Source of the DNA: Caenorhabditis elegans | Taxonomy: Eukaryota; Nematoda; Chromadorea; Rhabditida; Rhabditidae | Length of the DNA: 64,000 bases | Direction: 5' to 3' | Assembly: GCF_000002985.6 (NCBI RefSeq) | Contig: NC_003284.9 | Span: 1,984,001-2,048,000, forward strand | Part shown: piece after piece, positions 45,601 to 55,707 of the stretch | Layout: every line of letters starts with the position of its first letter | How positions within the stretch are numbered: position 1 is the stretch's first letter | Notes under the pieces: model-generated | Databases searched by the model: none | Told to the model about the DNA's origin: nothing | The model's input: the letters and a program-made list of their open reading frames with translations, nothing else | Made by a program: the position numbers and the translations under genes

Positions 45601-46980
45601 AAACCGATCAGAACGCCAATCGCAAAAAGTATGCCGAGCATTATTATGATTTTGATGATTATGATGACTCGGAACTTCATTCGACGGTATAGTAATCTTT
45701 CTATTTTTATATTTATTCTATTTATTGTGACTGACTCACTATTAGAACACTCACATTTTCAGACAAGCATGAATTCTCTTCTCTCTACTGTCACTGAAGA
45801 AGATCCTGATTCCACTTCACTCAATAATCATTCGACTTCAACTAATCCTAAAGTAATATTTGCGCGAGTGGGGAAGTGCTTAAAAATTACTCTACATAAT
45901 GGTGACAAAATGACAGAATATCATAGTAAAACTTTTCAAAAAAATTTTGGAAAATTTTAATTTTCTGTCATAATGTGACAACTACAAAGTGTTTCTACGA
46001 TTTTTACACTTAAATTTTTTTTTTCTGAAAATTTTCGAGTGTTTTGAGTCACTATAAGCGTAGTTAAACAAAATCCACACATGCTTTTCTTCACCTTCAA
46101 ACAGTGCTATAAATTGAAAATTTCAGTTATCTACTCTTCAGCCAAGTGTCATCTCTTTCATCCACGATCTGGTGGACGGCATCTTATCATCTTTAGATAA
46201 AACCGATATTTCAAGACCTACTGATACTCAACATCTTATTAAGCAGCACGATGTAAGATTCCATAGACCCAATACGAAAGTATCAATAACTAACCCTAGA
46301 AGGTTTGAAATTTTGATTCAACTGATAGAAAATGGGCCGTAATAACCGAAATTAATTGTAAAAAAAATTATAAACTTTTATTAAATTTTTAATGATTTTT
46401 TTTTCAATTTTGCGACAATCCAAGAAACGGCCATATTAAATTTTAATTTTCTCGCAAATGAGTGACGTCATTTTTACACTCACAGGGTTTACTTCATAAT
46501 TTTATTTGACAAACTAATTGTACTTTTCTCAAACATAGTTCCGTGAAGAAAACTTGTTTACCCAAAAAAAATCAGCAATATTTTTTATGCGGAAAATTGC
46601 TGGAAAAATTGACAAGCTGTGTTTCAAATATAACATTGAAAAAAAATAGAGAAAAACAGATAAATATAATCTGAAAAAAAGAAAATGTCAAGAGTGACGT
46701 CACTTATTAGCGCGGGAATTTAGATTTAATTTGGCCGTTTCTTCGAATTTTGCAAAATCGGAAAAATCATTAAAAGTTTAGAAAATTTGATTAAAAAAAC
46801 GACAGTGCTCTTCCAAACTGAACTCTATTTAATATGGACTTTATTTTATAATTCAACTTTCAGGAAGAATTCTACAATAACTATCAAACCATGACTACTG
46901 ATACAGTCCGCCAGTTTTTCACCCCGCAGTATTCTCAGGAAGAAGCAACTACAAGCACTTTTTATAATGACTCTTTATAA
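42653..46980 (+). CDS. Ser/Gln-rich protein with charged helix, 772 aa, function unknown
   Basis: Eight exons: 42653-42722, 42774-44449, 45355-45441, 45485-45541, 45591-45686, 45763-45852, 46127-46252, 46864-46980. They join in phase to 2319 bp. The ATG at 42653 is 12 bp after a TTTACAG, so trans-splicing is likely. Residues 20-440 are disordered and rich in Ser, Tyr, His and Gln. Residues 440-560 form a highly charged single helix or coiled coil (QEEEIRAKLEAKKKAEQEK, REEQRRIEEAAKLEYRR). The C-terminal part is acidic, with DFDDYDDSELHS and a possible helix SVISFIHDLVDGILSSLDK. AATAAA at 46993 follows the stop. I recognise no family. Confidence 0.85.
44502..44697. mobile_element. GTGCGGCAA-family MITE in intron 2
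   Basis: Starts GAGGTGTGCGGCGAATC and continues with at least five tandem AATTTGCCAAGCTCGGCAAA units. No clean right inverted end. Confidence 0.6.
44880..45265. repeat. Dispersed GGCACC/ATGATATTTGG repeat in intron 2
   Basis: Contains ACTATGATATTTGGTCATTTTGGCA and CACTGTCGCTACTCTTCC, words that recur at 50790, 58060-58210, 60095-60170 and 62845-63090. Several copies have inverted ends, so it looks like a MITE family. Confidence 0.5.
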
Positions 46981-47042
46981 TTGAAATTGATGAATAAACG
47001 AGACAATTTTATTATCAGTTTTATTATTGCTATTCCTCTTGT

Positions 47043-47502
47043 TTACTTTCCGCAGTTTCCCTCGGAGCACGCGATTCCTTGTCTGTCGAGTACATTGAGA
47101 GTATACTCATCATCAACAGCTGTCAGGAACCATCCGTTTCCAGTGAACTTGGATTGAGTCTTCTTCTTGAGAACCCATTTGTCGTCTTGCCATCCGTAGA
47201 TCATGAATACCCATGGCTTCTGCTCGCAGTTTTTTCCCTTGATCTGAAAAAAAAACTGGAATATATCAAGAAAGCCTGCAAAATGCGAAACTCACATGAA
47301 CACTTTTCTCGTGCTTCCACGCGTCAAGAATAACTGGGTCAGACATGATAGAAAGTGATGGGACGAGAAGATCGATACGAATCTTTTTGTGCGCATCATT
47401 ACGGAATTTCACTTGAATTTTACACTCGAGATTCCATTGTGTAGAAACAAGTCCAATGAAAGCACAAAGCAAAAGCAGCTGAAGAGAGTTCATTTCGATC
47501 AT
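47043..47502 (-). CDS. Small secreted protein, 135 aa
   Basis: Two exons on the minus strand, 47296-47502 and 47043-47243, separated by a 52-bp intron and joined in phase 0. The start is ATG at 47502 or the nearby ATG at 47493. MNSLQLLLLCAFIGLVST is a clear signal peptide. The mature part is about 115 residues with four cysteines (LECK, KNCEQK, IACSEGNC), enough for two disulfides. Its YGWQDDKWVLKKKTQSKF segment suggests a small beta-rich fold. It is convergent with the 772-aa gene: the stops are 62 bp apart. The family is unknown to me; probably a nematode-specific secreted protein. Confidence 0.8.
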
Positions 47503-48044
47503 GAAAGTAGCCTATCATTCAATATTTTTCTTTTATATAAGAATCCAGAAATGGGGGTCACGGGAAGGCGGAGGACAACTTTCGATTTGCGCAAGAAGTC
47601 CATTCGAACGATAAGAAGTGATCTGGTTTCATAAATGATAACCTAGGAAGAACGAAATTTGTGTTTTCACGGATATCTTCGTAATACAAAAAGATAAGAT
47701 TGCATTTGGAAATACACGTTCTGTGTACAAAATCTCGTTGCCCGAATATTTGACCCTAAAGATTTTGATCCGTTGTCGATAAAATTGATTTTTATCGCAG
47801 TATATTTTTTGGATAAATAATTTCAGGTATTTATGTAGCATACTATGTAGTATTATCTTATGTAGTATTATTTTATTTTAGCAAAAAATTATCAACCTCC
47901 TCTCCGTTTAACAATTGTATATAAACTAAAAGTTGAGGCAAATGTTGCAAGATGCCAAAAAATATATAATAAACTTTATTTGAATATTTTTTCACACGCA
48001 CAAATAAAAAGATCAACTTTGAGATATAATACTTGAATTATTGT
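47503..48044. other. Spacer between two minus-strand genes
   Basis: About 540 bp of AT-rich DNA; contains the promoter of the secreted-protein gene and the 3' UTR of the ERGIC1-like gene. No other feature seen. Confidence 0.4.
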
Positions 48045-51000
48045 CTAAGTAAGTTTCCCCAGCCGTTGTTTTTTCACCAACTCAGATATCGTGAAAAATG
48101 TCGAGTCGATGATGCCAGCAACCGTGAATGTTCCACCAACCACAGCACAAATCTGAAACAAGAAACTTAGTGGTTATTAATTTTAGATTTGTAAAGTAAA
48201 AAGAAACATACGGATGTAAGAAACGCGTAGAAAGACTGCCTTTGTTCGGTTTGTTTGAGGGTGATTGGCTGCAGCTCGTATTTGAACCAGACGGCAGGAA
48301 TAATCTTTCCGGAGTGATGATAGGTGATGTATGATTTGTGGCCAAAAGTGTATTGATAGCTGTTCAGAATGGTGCCAGAGTAGTCTTCATGAACGGATGG
48401 CACAATTTTCAAAATGTATTCGTGAGTGTTGAGTCCATTTTCTTGAGATGTGTTCCTTTTGGCTAACGGGTCAAAGCTCCCTTTGAGGTTTTTATGCTGT
48501 AAATAATAAATAGTTTCGTATGTGTAAATTGTAATGATTTTATTGTTAGGAACAATAACTAGAAATTGGAAAAATAATTTCAATTTCAACTTCATTGCTA
48601 TTGAGAAAAAACTACTATAGTTTTAGGGAGGAGGATATGTTCCGAGCTCATGACTTTTTCATGACTTTGTCACAATTTTTTGATCTCCCGAAGTGTATGG
48701 GATTGCCGTTTCGATAAAATTTACTGCTATCATTATTTTGATGAAATTGTTGTCATTGTTTTCCCTGCCCATATCTATTCAAAAATTAGCAAAACTTCAA
48801 CTAACCGAAACATCGTCGCCAAATTTGATGGAGTGAATCAAATGTCTCATGTCGTAACTCTCCGGTTGCGTAGCAGCCGAGTGTGTCGACAGATGAAAGT
48901 TACCAGGAACTTTGTTAATTTCGAATCGACTTTCAAACCGACATCCTCCATCTCCAATTGAGACTTTATTCGTTTGATCAACAAACCCGACTTCATGGCG
49001 GCCATTCTCATCTTGAATGTCTACCCCAAGATCTGGAAATTTTCAAAATAAAATTTAAATCAGTGATGATAAAAAATCATACATTCGCAGGCCATATGAG
49101 GAAAAGATACATTCACTTGGACATCAATTTTCCCTTCTCTTCCCGGGTCGTCTATGAAGAACTCGCTTCTTCTGAAAAGGATATAATCATTTTTGAGAGA
49201 AAGTTGCGTTTATGTTTTTGTTCACTTTAGAAGTTTGAATTAACTCCAGCAAATTTAATAGCATGAAATTTTTCAAGAAGAAAAAGCTTGTGTTAATTTA
49301 ATAGTGGTGAAGTGCCAATGAAAAAATTGCTTTAAAATGTACCAAAAAGTAAAGACCTAATAATATTATTAGGTCTCCAAATAAGTTCCGGGTCAAAATT
49401 GATAACTGTGTTCGCTGCGTATCGATTTTTATGAAACTTTGGGAACCTATGTTATCAACTATGATCTTTCATTTGGCAATAGTCACAAAATTTTTTGGCC
49501 ACCCCAAGTGTCCTAACTCGGAGCCATTATTTTCAGGCATTATTCTGATCTCGCTTCTTTTCAGCTTTCAATTGAGCTTTGTGCGCGGATTTTGCTTTGT
49601 TTAGAATACATTATTAAAAAATAACAAAAGTTTTGGAAAAAACCGTACAAAAAAAAGTTTTTTTGGTTGGTCGTCAAAAAATCTTCAAAAAAAATTTTTG
49701 TCGAAAATTCTAGATTTTTTCTACAAAAATGATGTAACCAACTGTAAACTATTTTTACGCATATAAACCATTTGAGTTAAAAATTTGAATCTCAAGAAAT
49801 ATTCAAAAAGCTCAAAAATTATCCGAAAAAATTATATTTTCTACTATCATTTTAGTGTATCGAGCTAAAGTGATATGTTTTGTATGTGTAAAAATAGTTT
49901 ACACTTGGTTACATCATTTTTGTAGAAAAAATCTAGAATTTTCGACAAAATTAAAATTTTTTTGGACGGATTTTTTTCCAAACTTTTGTTGTTTTATAAT
50001 AATGTATTCTAAACAAAGCAAAATCCGCACACGAAGCTCAATTGAAAGATGAAAAGAAGCGAGATTAGAAAAATGCCTGAAAAAATTGGCTCTGAGTTAG
50101 GGCACCTGTGGTGGTCAAAAAATTTTGTGACTATTGTCAAATGAGAGATCATGGTTGATAACATAGATTCCCAAAATTTCACAAAAATCGATAAGCAGCG
50201 AACAAAGTTATCAATTTTGACCCGGAACTTATTTGGAGACCTAATATATATTTTTTTCCTTATGTGAATTTTTTATTATTTTTCGAAAATAGGAAAAAAT
50301 TTCAGTTTGCATCAAATTAAATTTGAACCTCCCGCCAAGGCATTTGTTTGATGGAGCGTTCTTGTACGTTTTTTCTTTATTTCTTGTTTTTTTTTGCACC
50401 GACATTCTATGTTTTCAGTTATTTTTATTGAAAATTTAACGAAAAATTCAAGACAAATGCAAAATGTCCGTTAAAAAGAAACTCTACAAGCGTAAGTTTG
50501 TTAAGTTAATTATTTCAAGCTTGGCGTCGTTTAAAAACATTCGTTCTTTTTTTTTGTTTGTACAGTTGTTTTTAATCGAAAATTTGCAATTATTTTGACT
50601 TTTCTACAAATTACAAATTTCAGGTGTAAATAAATTGAGAACATGAGAATCGGTGGAAAATAATAGCATAAAAATATTTAAAAAAAAAAAATGTGCAAGC
50701 ACGGTCCATCGAACAATTTGATGCAAACTGCTTTTTTTTCCACTTTTCAAGAAATCATCTAAATTTTAGCATTTTTTTGTTGATCTTTTGCTATGATATT
50801 TGGTCATTCTGGTACCATAATAAAAAAATCAGGAAAAAAGGTACTCCCTGTCAAATCATTCCAATAAAATTTTTTACAGTTTTCTGGATTTTTGAAAAGT
50901 CACATAGTACATCAAATCTTTCAGTAGTCTTCAAAGCTGCTCATTTACTAAATTTGAAAAACTTGAAAACATATTTTTATAAACTTACAAATCTATAAAG

Positions 51001-51193
51001 ATGTAGGCGAGGATATCATTGAAAATCATGAATGAAATAAATAAAACACATAAAATGGATATGACTGCTCCAACAGTGGTAGGTTGCGTCAAGTCTTTTG
51101 GCACTTTTCGATAAATGTCAAATCTGAATATTATGATTGCGGACAATTTCTCATTTTCAAATTATTATGTTCAAACCTTCGAATGTCCAGCAT
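48045..51193 (-). CDS. ERGIC1 / Erv41 homologue (ER-Golgi intermediate compartment protein), 286 aa
   Basis: Early secretory pathway protein that cycles between ER and Golgi and, in other eukaryotes, pairs with Erv46/ERGIC3 in cargo retrieval. Six exons: 51177-51193, 50989-51123, 49083-49171, 48806-49032, 48212-48496, 48045-48152, giving 861 bp and 286 residues; vertebrate ERGIC1 is about 290. Residues 1-20 read MLDIRRFDIYRKVPKDLTQP, the conserved cytosolic start. A first membrane segment (VGAVISILCVLFISFMIF) follows. The lumenal domain has DIQDENGRHEVG, INKVPGNFHLSTHS and HEYILKIVPSVHEDYSG. A second membrane segment at the C-terminus is ICAVVGGTFTVAGIIDS. The signature FEINKVPGNFH is intact. 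The 1.8-kb intron 2 contains a long palindrome. Confidence 0.93.
49369..50244. mobile_element. 876-bp fold-back element in an ERGIC1 intron
   Basis: Left arm starts TTAGGTCTCCAAATAAGTTC at 49369, and the exact complement ends at 50244. Homology continues inward on both sides almost to the centre near 49800, so the whole element is one large palindrome of about 430 bp per arm. Shorter relatives are at 53474-53885, and single-arm fragments at 36962 and 54835. Confidence 0.8.
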
Positions 51194-52103
51194 GGCAGCT
51201 ATAAATAAAACAAAATTAGACAAAAAAAACTAATATCCGTAAGAAGAAATAGAGAAAGAGGAACACTAGATTGCAATACAATATGAGCGTGGCAAACAGA
51301 TTGTCGGTGCCCAGTGGTTTGGCCAAACCAAACAGTCAAAAAACTTGAACGAAATAGTGCAGAAAACGAGAGAGACACAGACGTTTACAGTTTGCACACG
51401 TCGGGGATTTGTGAAAGAAAAAGAAAGAGAGAGGGAGAGAGAGTGAGTCTACGTTCCTTGCCACATTTTCTGCTATACCGAAAATTGGTAATGGTCAACG
51501 AGCAGTGTTAAAGGAGGAGTAACTGTTCTGGGAATTATAATCGTATGAATTTTGTAATGAGACTTATCGAAAATTGTTTTAAAAAAGTGTCAAATTTGTT
51601 GCTGCGCAGAAAAGTTGACAACATTTTAGATTTTGGCAAAAATCATCCTTTTTTCAAAAATCTGAGCCACCATAATTTTTTTTCAAATGTCAGAATGTCT
51701 CCTTTCGATGTTTTTTTTTGAACATTTTTTGCCTAAAAAGCAGAGTCACTATTCAAAAAAGTATTGCAAATAAGAAAAATGTCTAATTGAACTTGAAGCC
51801 GTAAAAATAAATCTTCTCTACATTTAGTAGGAGTGCAACGTCTTAGCTGCAAAGTGGATGAAACGGAAAATGGCTTTTTCTTATTCGAAACGGGACACAT
51901 TCGCTACCAAGGTGATTGAGCACATAAATGAGTCAAATTTATTCATCGCAAAAATGAATTTCGCATAGAAAAGGAAAACGACAAAGAATATCCGATGGTC
52001 CAAATATATATATAAAAGCAAGATGAAGTCGAAATATTTTTCGAGATTTGTTAAATCTAGACTAATGTTTAGAACAGAAAAAATATATGTAATGCAATAA
52101 AAA
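51194..52103. other. Spacer between ERGIC1 and the Cys-rich membrane protein gene
   Basis: GA-rich promoter-like stretch at 51415-51450 upstream of ERGIC1, and a single-ended GGAGGA-family repeat starting at 51508. Confidence 0.4.
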
Positions 52104-54077
52104 TTAATATTTGGTTGGATAATTTAAAGGCGGCGATTGGAATGGTCCGGTCCCGAAATGATAATGCCCATTAGCAATTGGATATGCAAAAGACATCTGT
52201 AAATAAGAAACAGTATAAAAAGAAATAAAAAGAGAGCAAAAAAAAAACCAACATTTGAAACAGAAGACGAGCTTCCAAATTTGAGTAATTCCTTCTTTTG
52301 GTTCTTGTCTTTTCTTCTATTACAAAGCCATATTCCCATCCAACAAATTACCGTGAGAATGACAACAAGAGAAAATATACAAATAAGTGCAACAGCCCAT
52401 CCGTACTTTTCTTGCCTGGAAAAATAGGTAAACTGGAATAAGAAAAAAAAATTAGGGAAAAATTCGATTATACTGGTAAATATTCTTTTTTTTTATATTT
52501 TAATTTTAATTTTAATTATAACAATATAAATTACATTTTTTGTTAAATTTTATATAAAGACGGGTTAATTAAATTGTTCATGATATAAAATTTGTGGTAT
52601 ATAGTTTGGTATTTTGATAAAGTCGCTGTACTTATTCAATTTTTCCAAAACAGTTTCCAATTTGCACAAAATAGCAAATTAATCACAGTGTCGGAATTAT
52701 ATTTAATTTTTTGACTTGAAAATACCAATTTTGGAAAGAGTTACTGTTTATTATCGAATCGGTTAAAATCTTGCAGTACAATAAAAATACCATTTTTAAT
52801 TTATTGATGGAGAATTATTTTTAAAAATCTATTTTCAAAAATTAATCCGAACTTATTATTTTAAACATAATCAAACTCACCATTCAGTATTTGTGCAACA
52901 TCCACTAGCACAGCATCCAATATCTCTATAACATCGTTCGGTGATGGTATTTGAAGAATCTGCGATCGAATACACACAGTCGTAAAACGACGGGTCAATG
53001 GCTGGAAATAATGTCAGTTGGTTAAACAGGGAATATTTATTAATTTTACTCACTGTTCACTCTCTTCTCGAATAAAACAAGGCGAGGTGCTTCAATGGCA
53101 TCGGAGAGAAGTTTCTCGATGGTTCGAAGAGAGGTGATGTTTTTTGGCTCTGAAAGATCGAGAACACAGGAAATGAGACACCGTTCATTTTTTTGGTCAC
53201 AAAATGTTTATTAAAAGCAAAATTTGTCTGCTGTAACGCTTCGAAAATACTTGTAAACTTTGCAAAACTGGAAAGTGAAAAAAATGTGAATTTCTGAAAT
53301 TAGTTTGTGATATATTATAATTCAGTATAAAGTCTACCAACAAAACATTTTTCCTGGTTCTTCCGGTCTGCCAATCAGATAAGCTCAGATAAGTAAGTTC
53401 TCATGTTTCATTTTTCCCAAATCCAAAAATTTGGAGAACCCAAACATGTGTAAATTTTGCTAATATATACCAGCGGGAAATAAGATTCCGGTTTAAATCT
53501 ATAACACTTTCGTTGGAATATCGATTTTTATGAAATAATGGGAATTTTGACAACTACCTTCATTGTCGCATTTGGCCAATTAAGCACACAATGTAAAAAT
53601 ATAATTAAAATAAGTTTTGAGTCAGAAAAAAATTTGAAAAAAATAAAATTTTCGATTAAAAAAATCGATTTTAAAAAACTATCAAAATGCATACATACAT
53701 AAATCTCGTATTAAAGCTTGAGAGAAGCGAGATGGGGCAGACACCTCATAAAAGTTGCGTCAACTACGATACCTGGGTTGGTCAAAACTTTTGGAAAGTG
53801 TAGTCATATGAAAGATCATAGTTTCAAAAAACTCGATAGTCCACAAAAAAAAGTTTGATTTTTAAACCGGAACTTATTTACCGACAAATAAAATTACATA
53901 TTGGAAAACAGTGTACAGTGTACAATAATTTACATTAAATGGGTATTCGTCAGTTCAATTATTTAATAAATCGATTATAAATATATTTTAAAAATAATCA
54001 AATAAAAGCTCTTAAAAAAAACAAAAATTACCAGCATCTGGGGAATCCCAACGATTACGCAAACCAATGGTACTCAT
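52104..54077 (-). CDS. Cys-rich single-pass membrane protein, 172 aa
   Basis: Five minus-strand exons: 54032-54077, 53054-53149, 52881-53001, 52253-52415, 52104-52196, joined in phase to 519 bp. Order of features: a short hydrophilic start MSTIGLRNRWDSPDAEP, a helical region, a Cys-rich module CYRDIGCCASGCC at about residues 78-90, one membrane segment (WAVALICIFSLVVILTVIC), then a basic stop-transfer CNRRKDKNQKK and a C-terminal tail with QSPPLNYP. The plan resembles small shisa/VOPP1/WBP1-like adaptors, in which a Cys knot precedes the membrane span and a Pro-Tyr-bearing tail binds WW proteins; that link is inference. No signal peptide is visible. The donor of exon 4 is a non-consensus GTTGGT. 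A 74-codon upstream ORF ends on the start codon. Confidence 0.75.
53474..53885. mobile_element. Fold-back repeat in intron 1
   Basis: GGAAATAAGATTCCGGTTTAAA on the left and TTTAAACCGGAACTTATTTA on the right. A diverged relative of the 876-bp palindrome at 49369. Confidence 0.6.
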
Positions 54078-54298
54078 TCCCAATGTTGCATCGACCGTGT
54101 GTATGCCAATAACTTTTCCGCAAATTCAGAATTGCCAGACAGACGTTGGGGCGTGTACGAAAAAGCTGGTATACGCTCGCGACTGCGACCACCGGCGCAA
54201 TCAATCTGAGCCACCGGAATGGAGCTCATGCTTTTGGCCGCTAACGCCTGCGCGTTTATGTCGTCATACACCGGTCTCTCGCGCCCGAATGTATGCAA
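54074..54298 (-). other. Upstream ORF overlapping a start codon
   Basis: A 74-codon frame (ATG at 54298) in GC-richer DNA ends in TGA at 54074-54076. That TGA overlaps the ATG (54075-54077) of the Cys-rich membrane protein gene in the form ATGA. The deduced peptide begins MHTFGRERPVYDDINAQ and has no low complexity. Whether it is translated depends on where the transcript starts. Confidence 0.4.
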
Positions 54299-55707
54299 TG
54301 CGGCAAGGATTGTGCTTGTGTCTCAGTGTGTGAACAGTGAAATAATATGGTTTTTTAGCATTGCTATAGACGCGCTAAGCTTGATAATCGAGCCGGCTAA
54401 CTGCCCGTCGAAAATGCAAATAGCAGGTAAGCAAATCTGTGCCGTCAAAGGGAATGTTCTACTTTTTTGTTGACTTTCACATTGAATGTTACTTGAAGAT
54501 TGCAAAAAAAATACTAGTCGCTGTTTGTACAAAAAATTAACTGGAATTCTAATGAGATTGTCACTTTCATAATAAAATTCAGATTGATAACAACTCTGTA
54601 ATGTTTTTGCATAAGAAAGGTTGCATTCTTTTAAATATTCTGTGAACCAAAGTTGTTACTTATGAAATTGTTAATGTAAATTCAGTAGATCTAATATACC
54701 CCATTACAATTGTGTGGGAATTTTAGATCTTCAGGCTTTTTTCATCACTGATTTTTTAAAAACATATATTGCAATTCATTATAAAAACATATATTGCAAT
54801 TTCAATGTTATTTTCTCCGATTATTTAGAATTGCAAAAAGTGCTGGGTCAAAATTGTTAACTTTCTTTGTACTTCTCTGGATTTTTTGGAGTTTGTATTA
54901 TGGGACCTGGGGTGTGTGGCAAAACTCAAAACTTGCCAAGCTCGGCAAATTCGGCATATTTTCCAAGCTCAGCAAACGCAAACTTCGACAAATTCGGCAA
55001 AATTACCGCACACCCTTGTTATGAACTTATTTCTTTTATTTGATGGTAGTTTCAAAAACTTTTTGCCTCTCCAAGTGTCCTAGATTTCAGCTACTTTTTA
55101 CAGGCTTCTATATATATCTCGATTTTTTTAAACTCTGATTTGAGTTTTAACAAATAGAACATACAAAACTCACATTTTCCATCACTTTGGGTTGCATCAT
55201 TTCTGTATTAAAAAATAAATAACTTTTGACAAAAAAACAATGCTTAACAAATTTCCACAAATTTTGAAAATTTTCCAACTAAGATTTAAAAAAAGGTATT
55301 ATTTTTCCGATATCTTGCGAATCTGTTTCCAATGAAAACGTTGTGGTTTTCAGCGATGCAAATTCATATTTTATTTTTTAAAAAACTCTTCAATCTAAAA
55401 ATAGGATGAAACATTTTATTCAGTTGTTAAGCTCATTTGGTAACGTTTTGTGACACTGAAAAACAAACACGAGCTCGGAGATGTGAGAAAACCGGTGACA
55501 AATTGCAATAAGTAAAATACACTTGACTGAAATGATACAACTTGAAAGATCTATTCTTAGAAAAAGTTCAAGATGCTTATAACCAAATGAATGACATAAA
55601 CCCGTTTTCATCAGAAAATAAATAGAGCTCTGTGAAGGAAAGTGAGGCAAAAATGTAAGAAGACCCGAGTTGACATGAGAGACGCTAATGCAAAATTATA
55701 GACTTCG
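54299..55707. other. Intergenic, with MITE
   Basis: AT-rich. Contains a GTGCGGCAA-family repeat at 54908-55018 and a single-arm GTGCTGGGTCAAAATTG fragment at 54842. The 3' UTR of the FGFRL1-like gene lies at its right end. Confidence 0.4.
54908..55018. mobile_element. Short GTGCGGCAA-family MITE
   Basis: GGGGTGTGTGGCAAAAC at the left and TTACCGCACACCC at the right, with AAGCTCGGCAAATTCGGC units inside; about 110 bp. Confidence 0.65.

Noticed and set aside
48082-48345. 87-aa minus-strand ORF over the ERGIC1 gene
   Set aside because: Wrong frame of exons that encode the ERGIC1 lumenal and second membrane regions.
54067-54333. 88-aa plus-strand ORF
   Set aside because: Antisense to the upstream ORF and first exon of the Cys-rich protein gene; no supporting feature.
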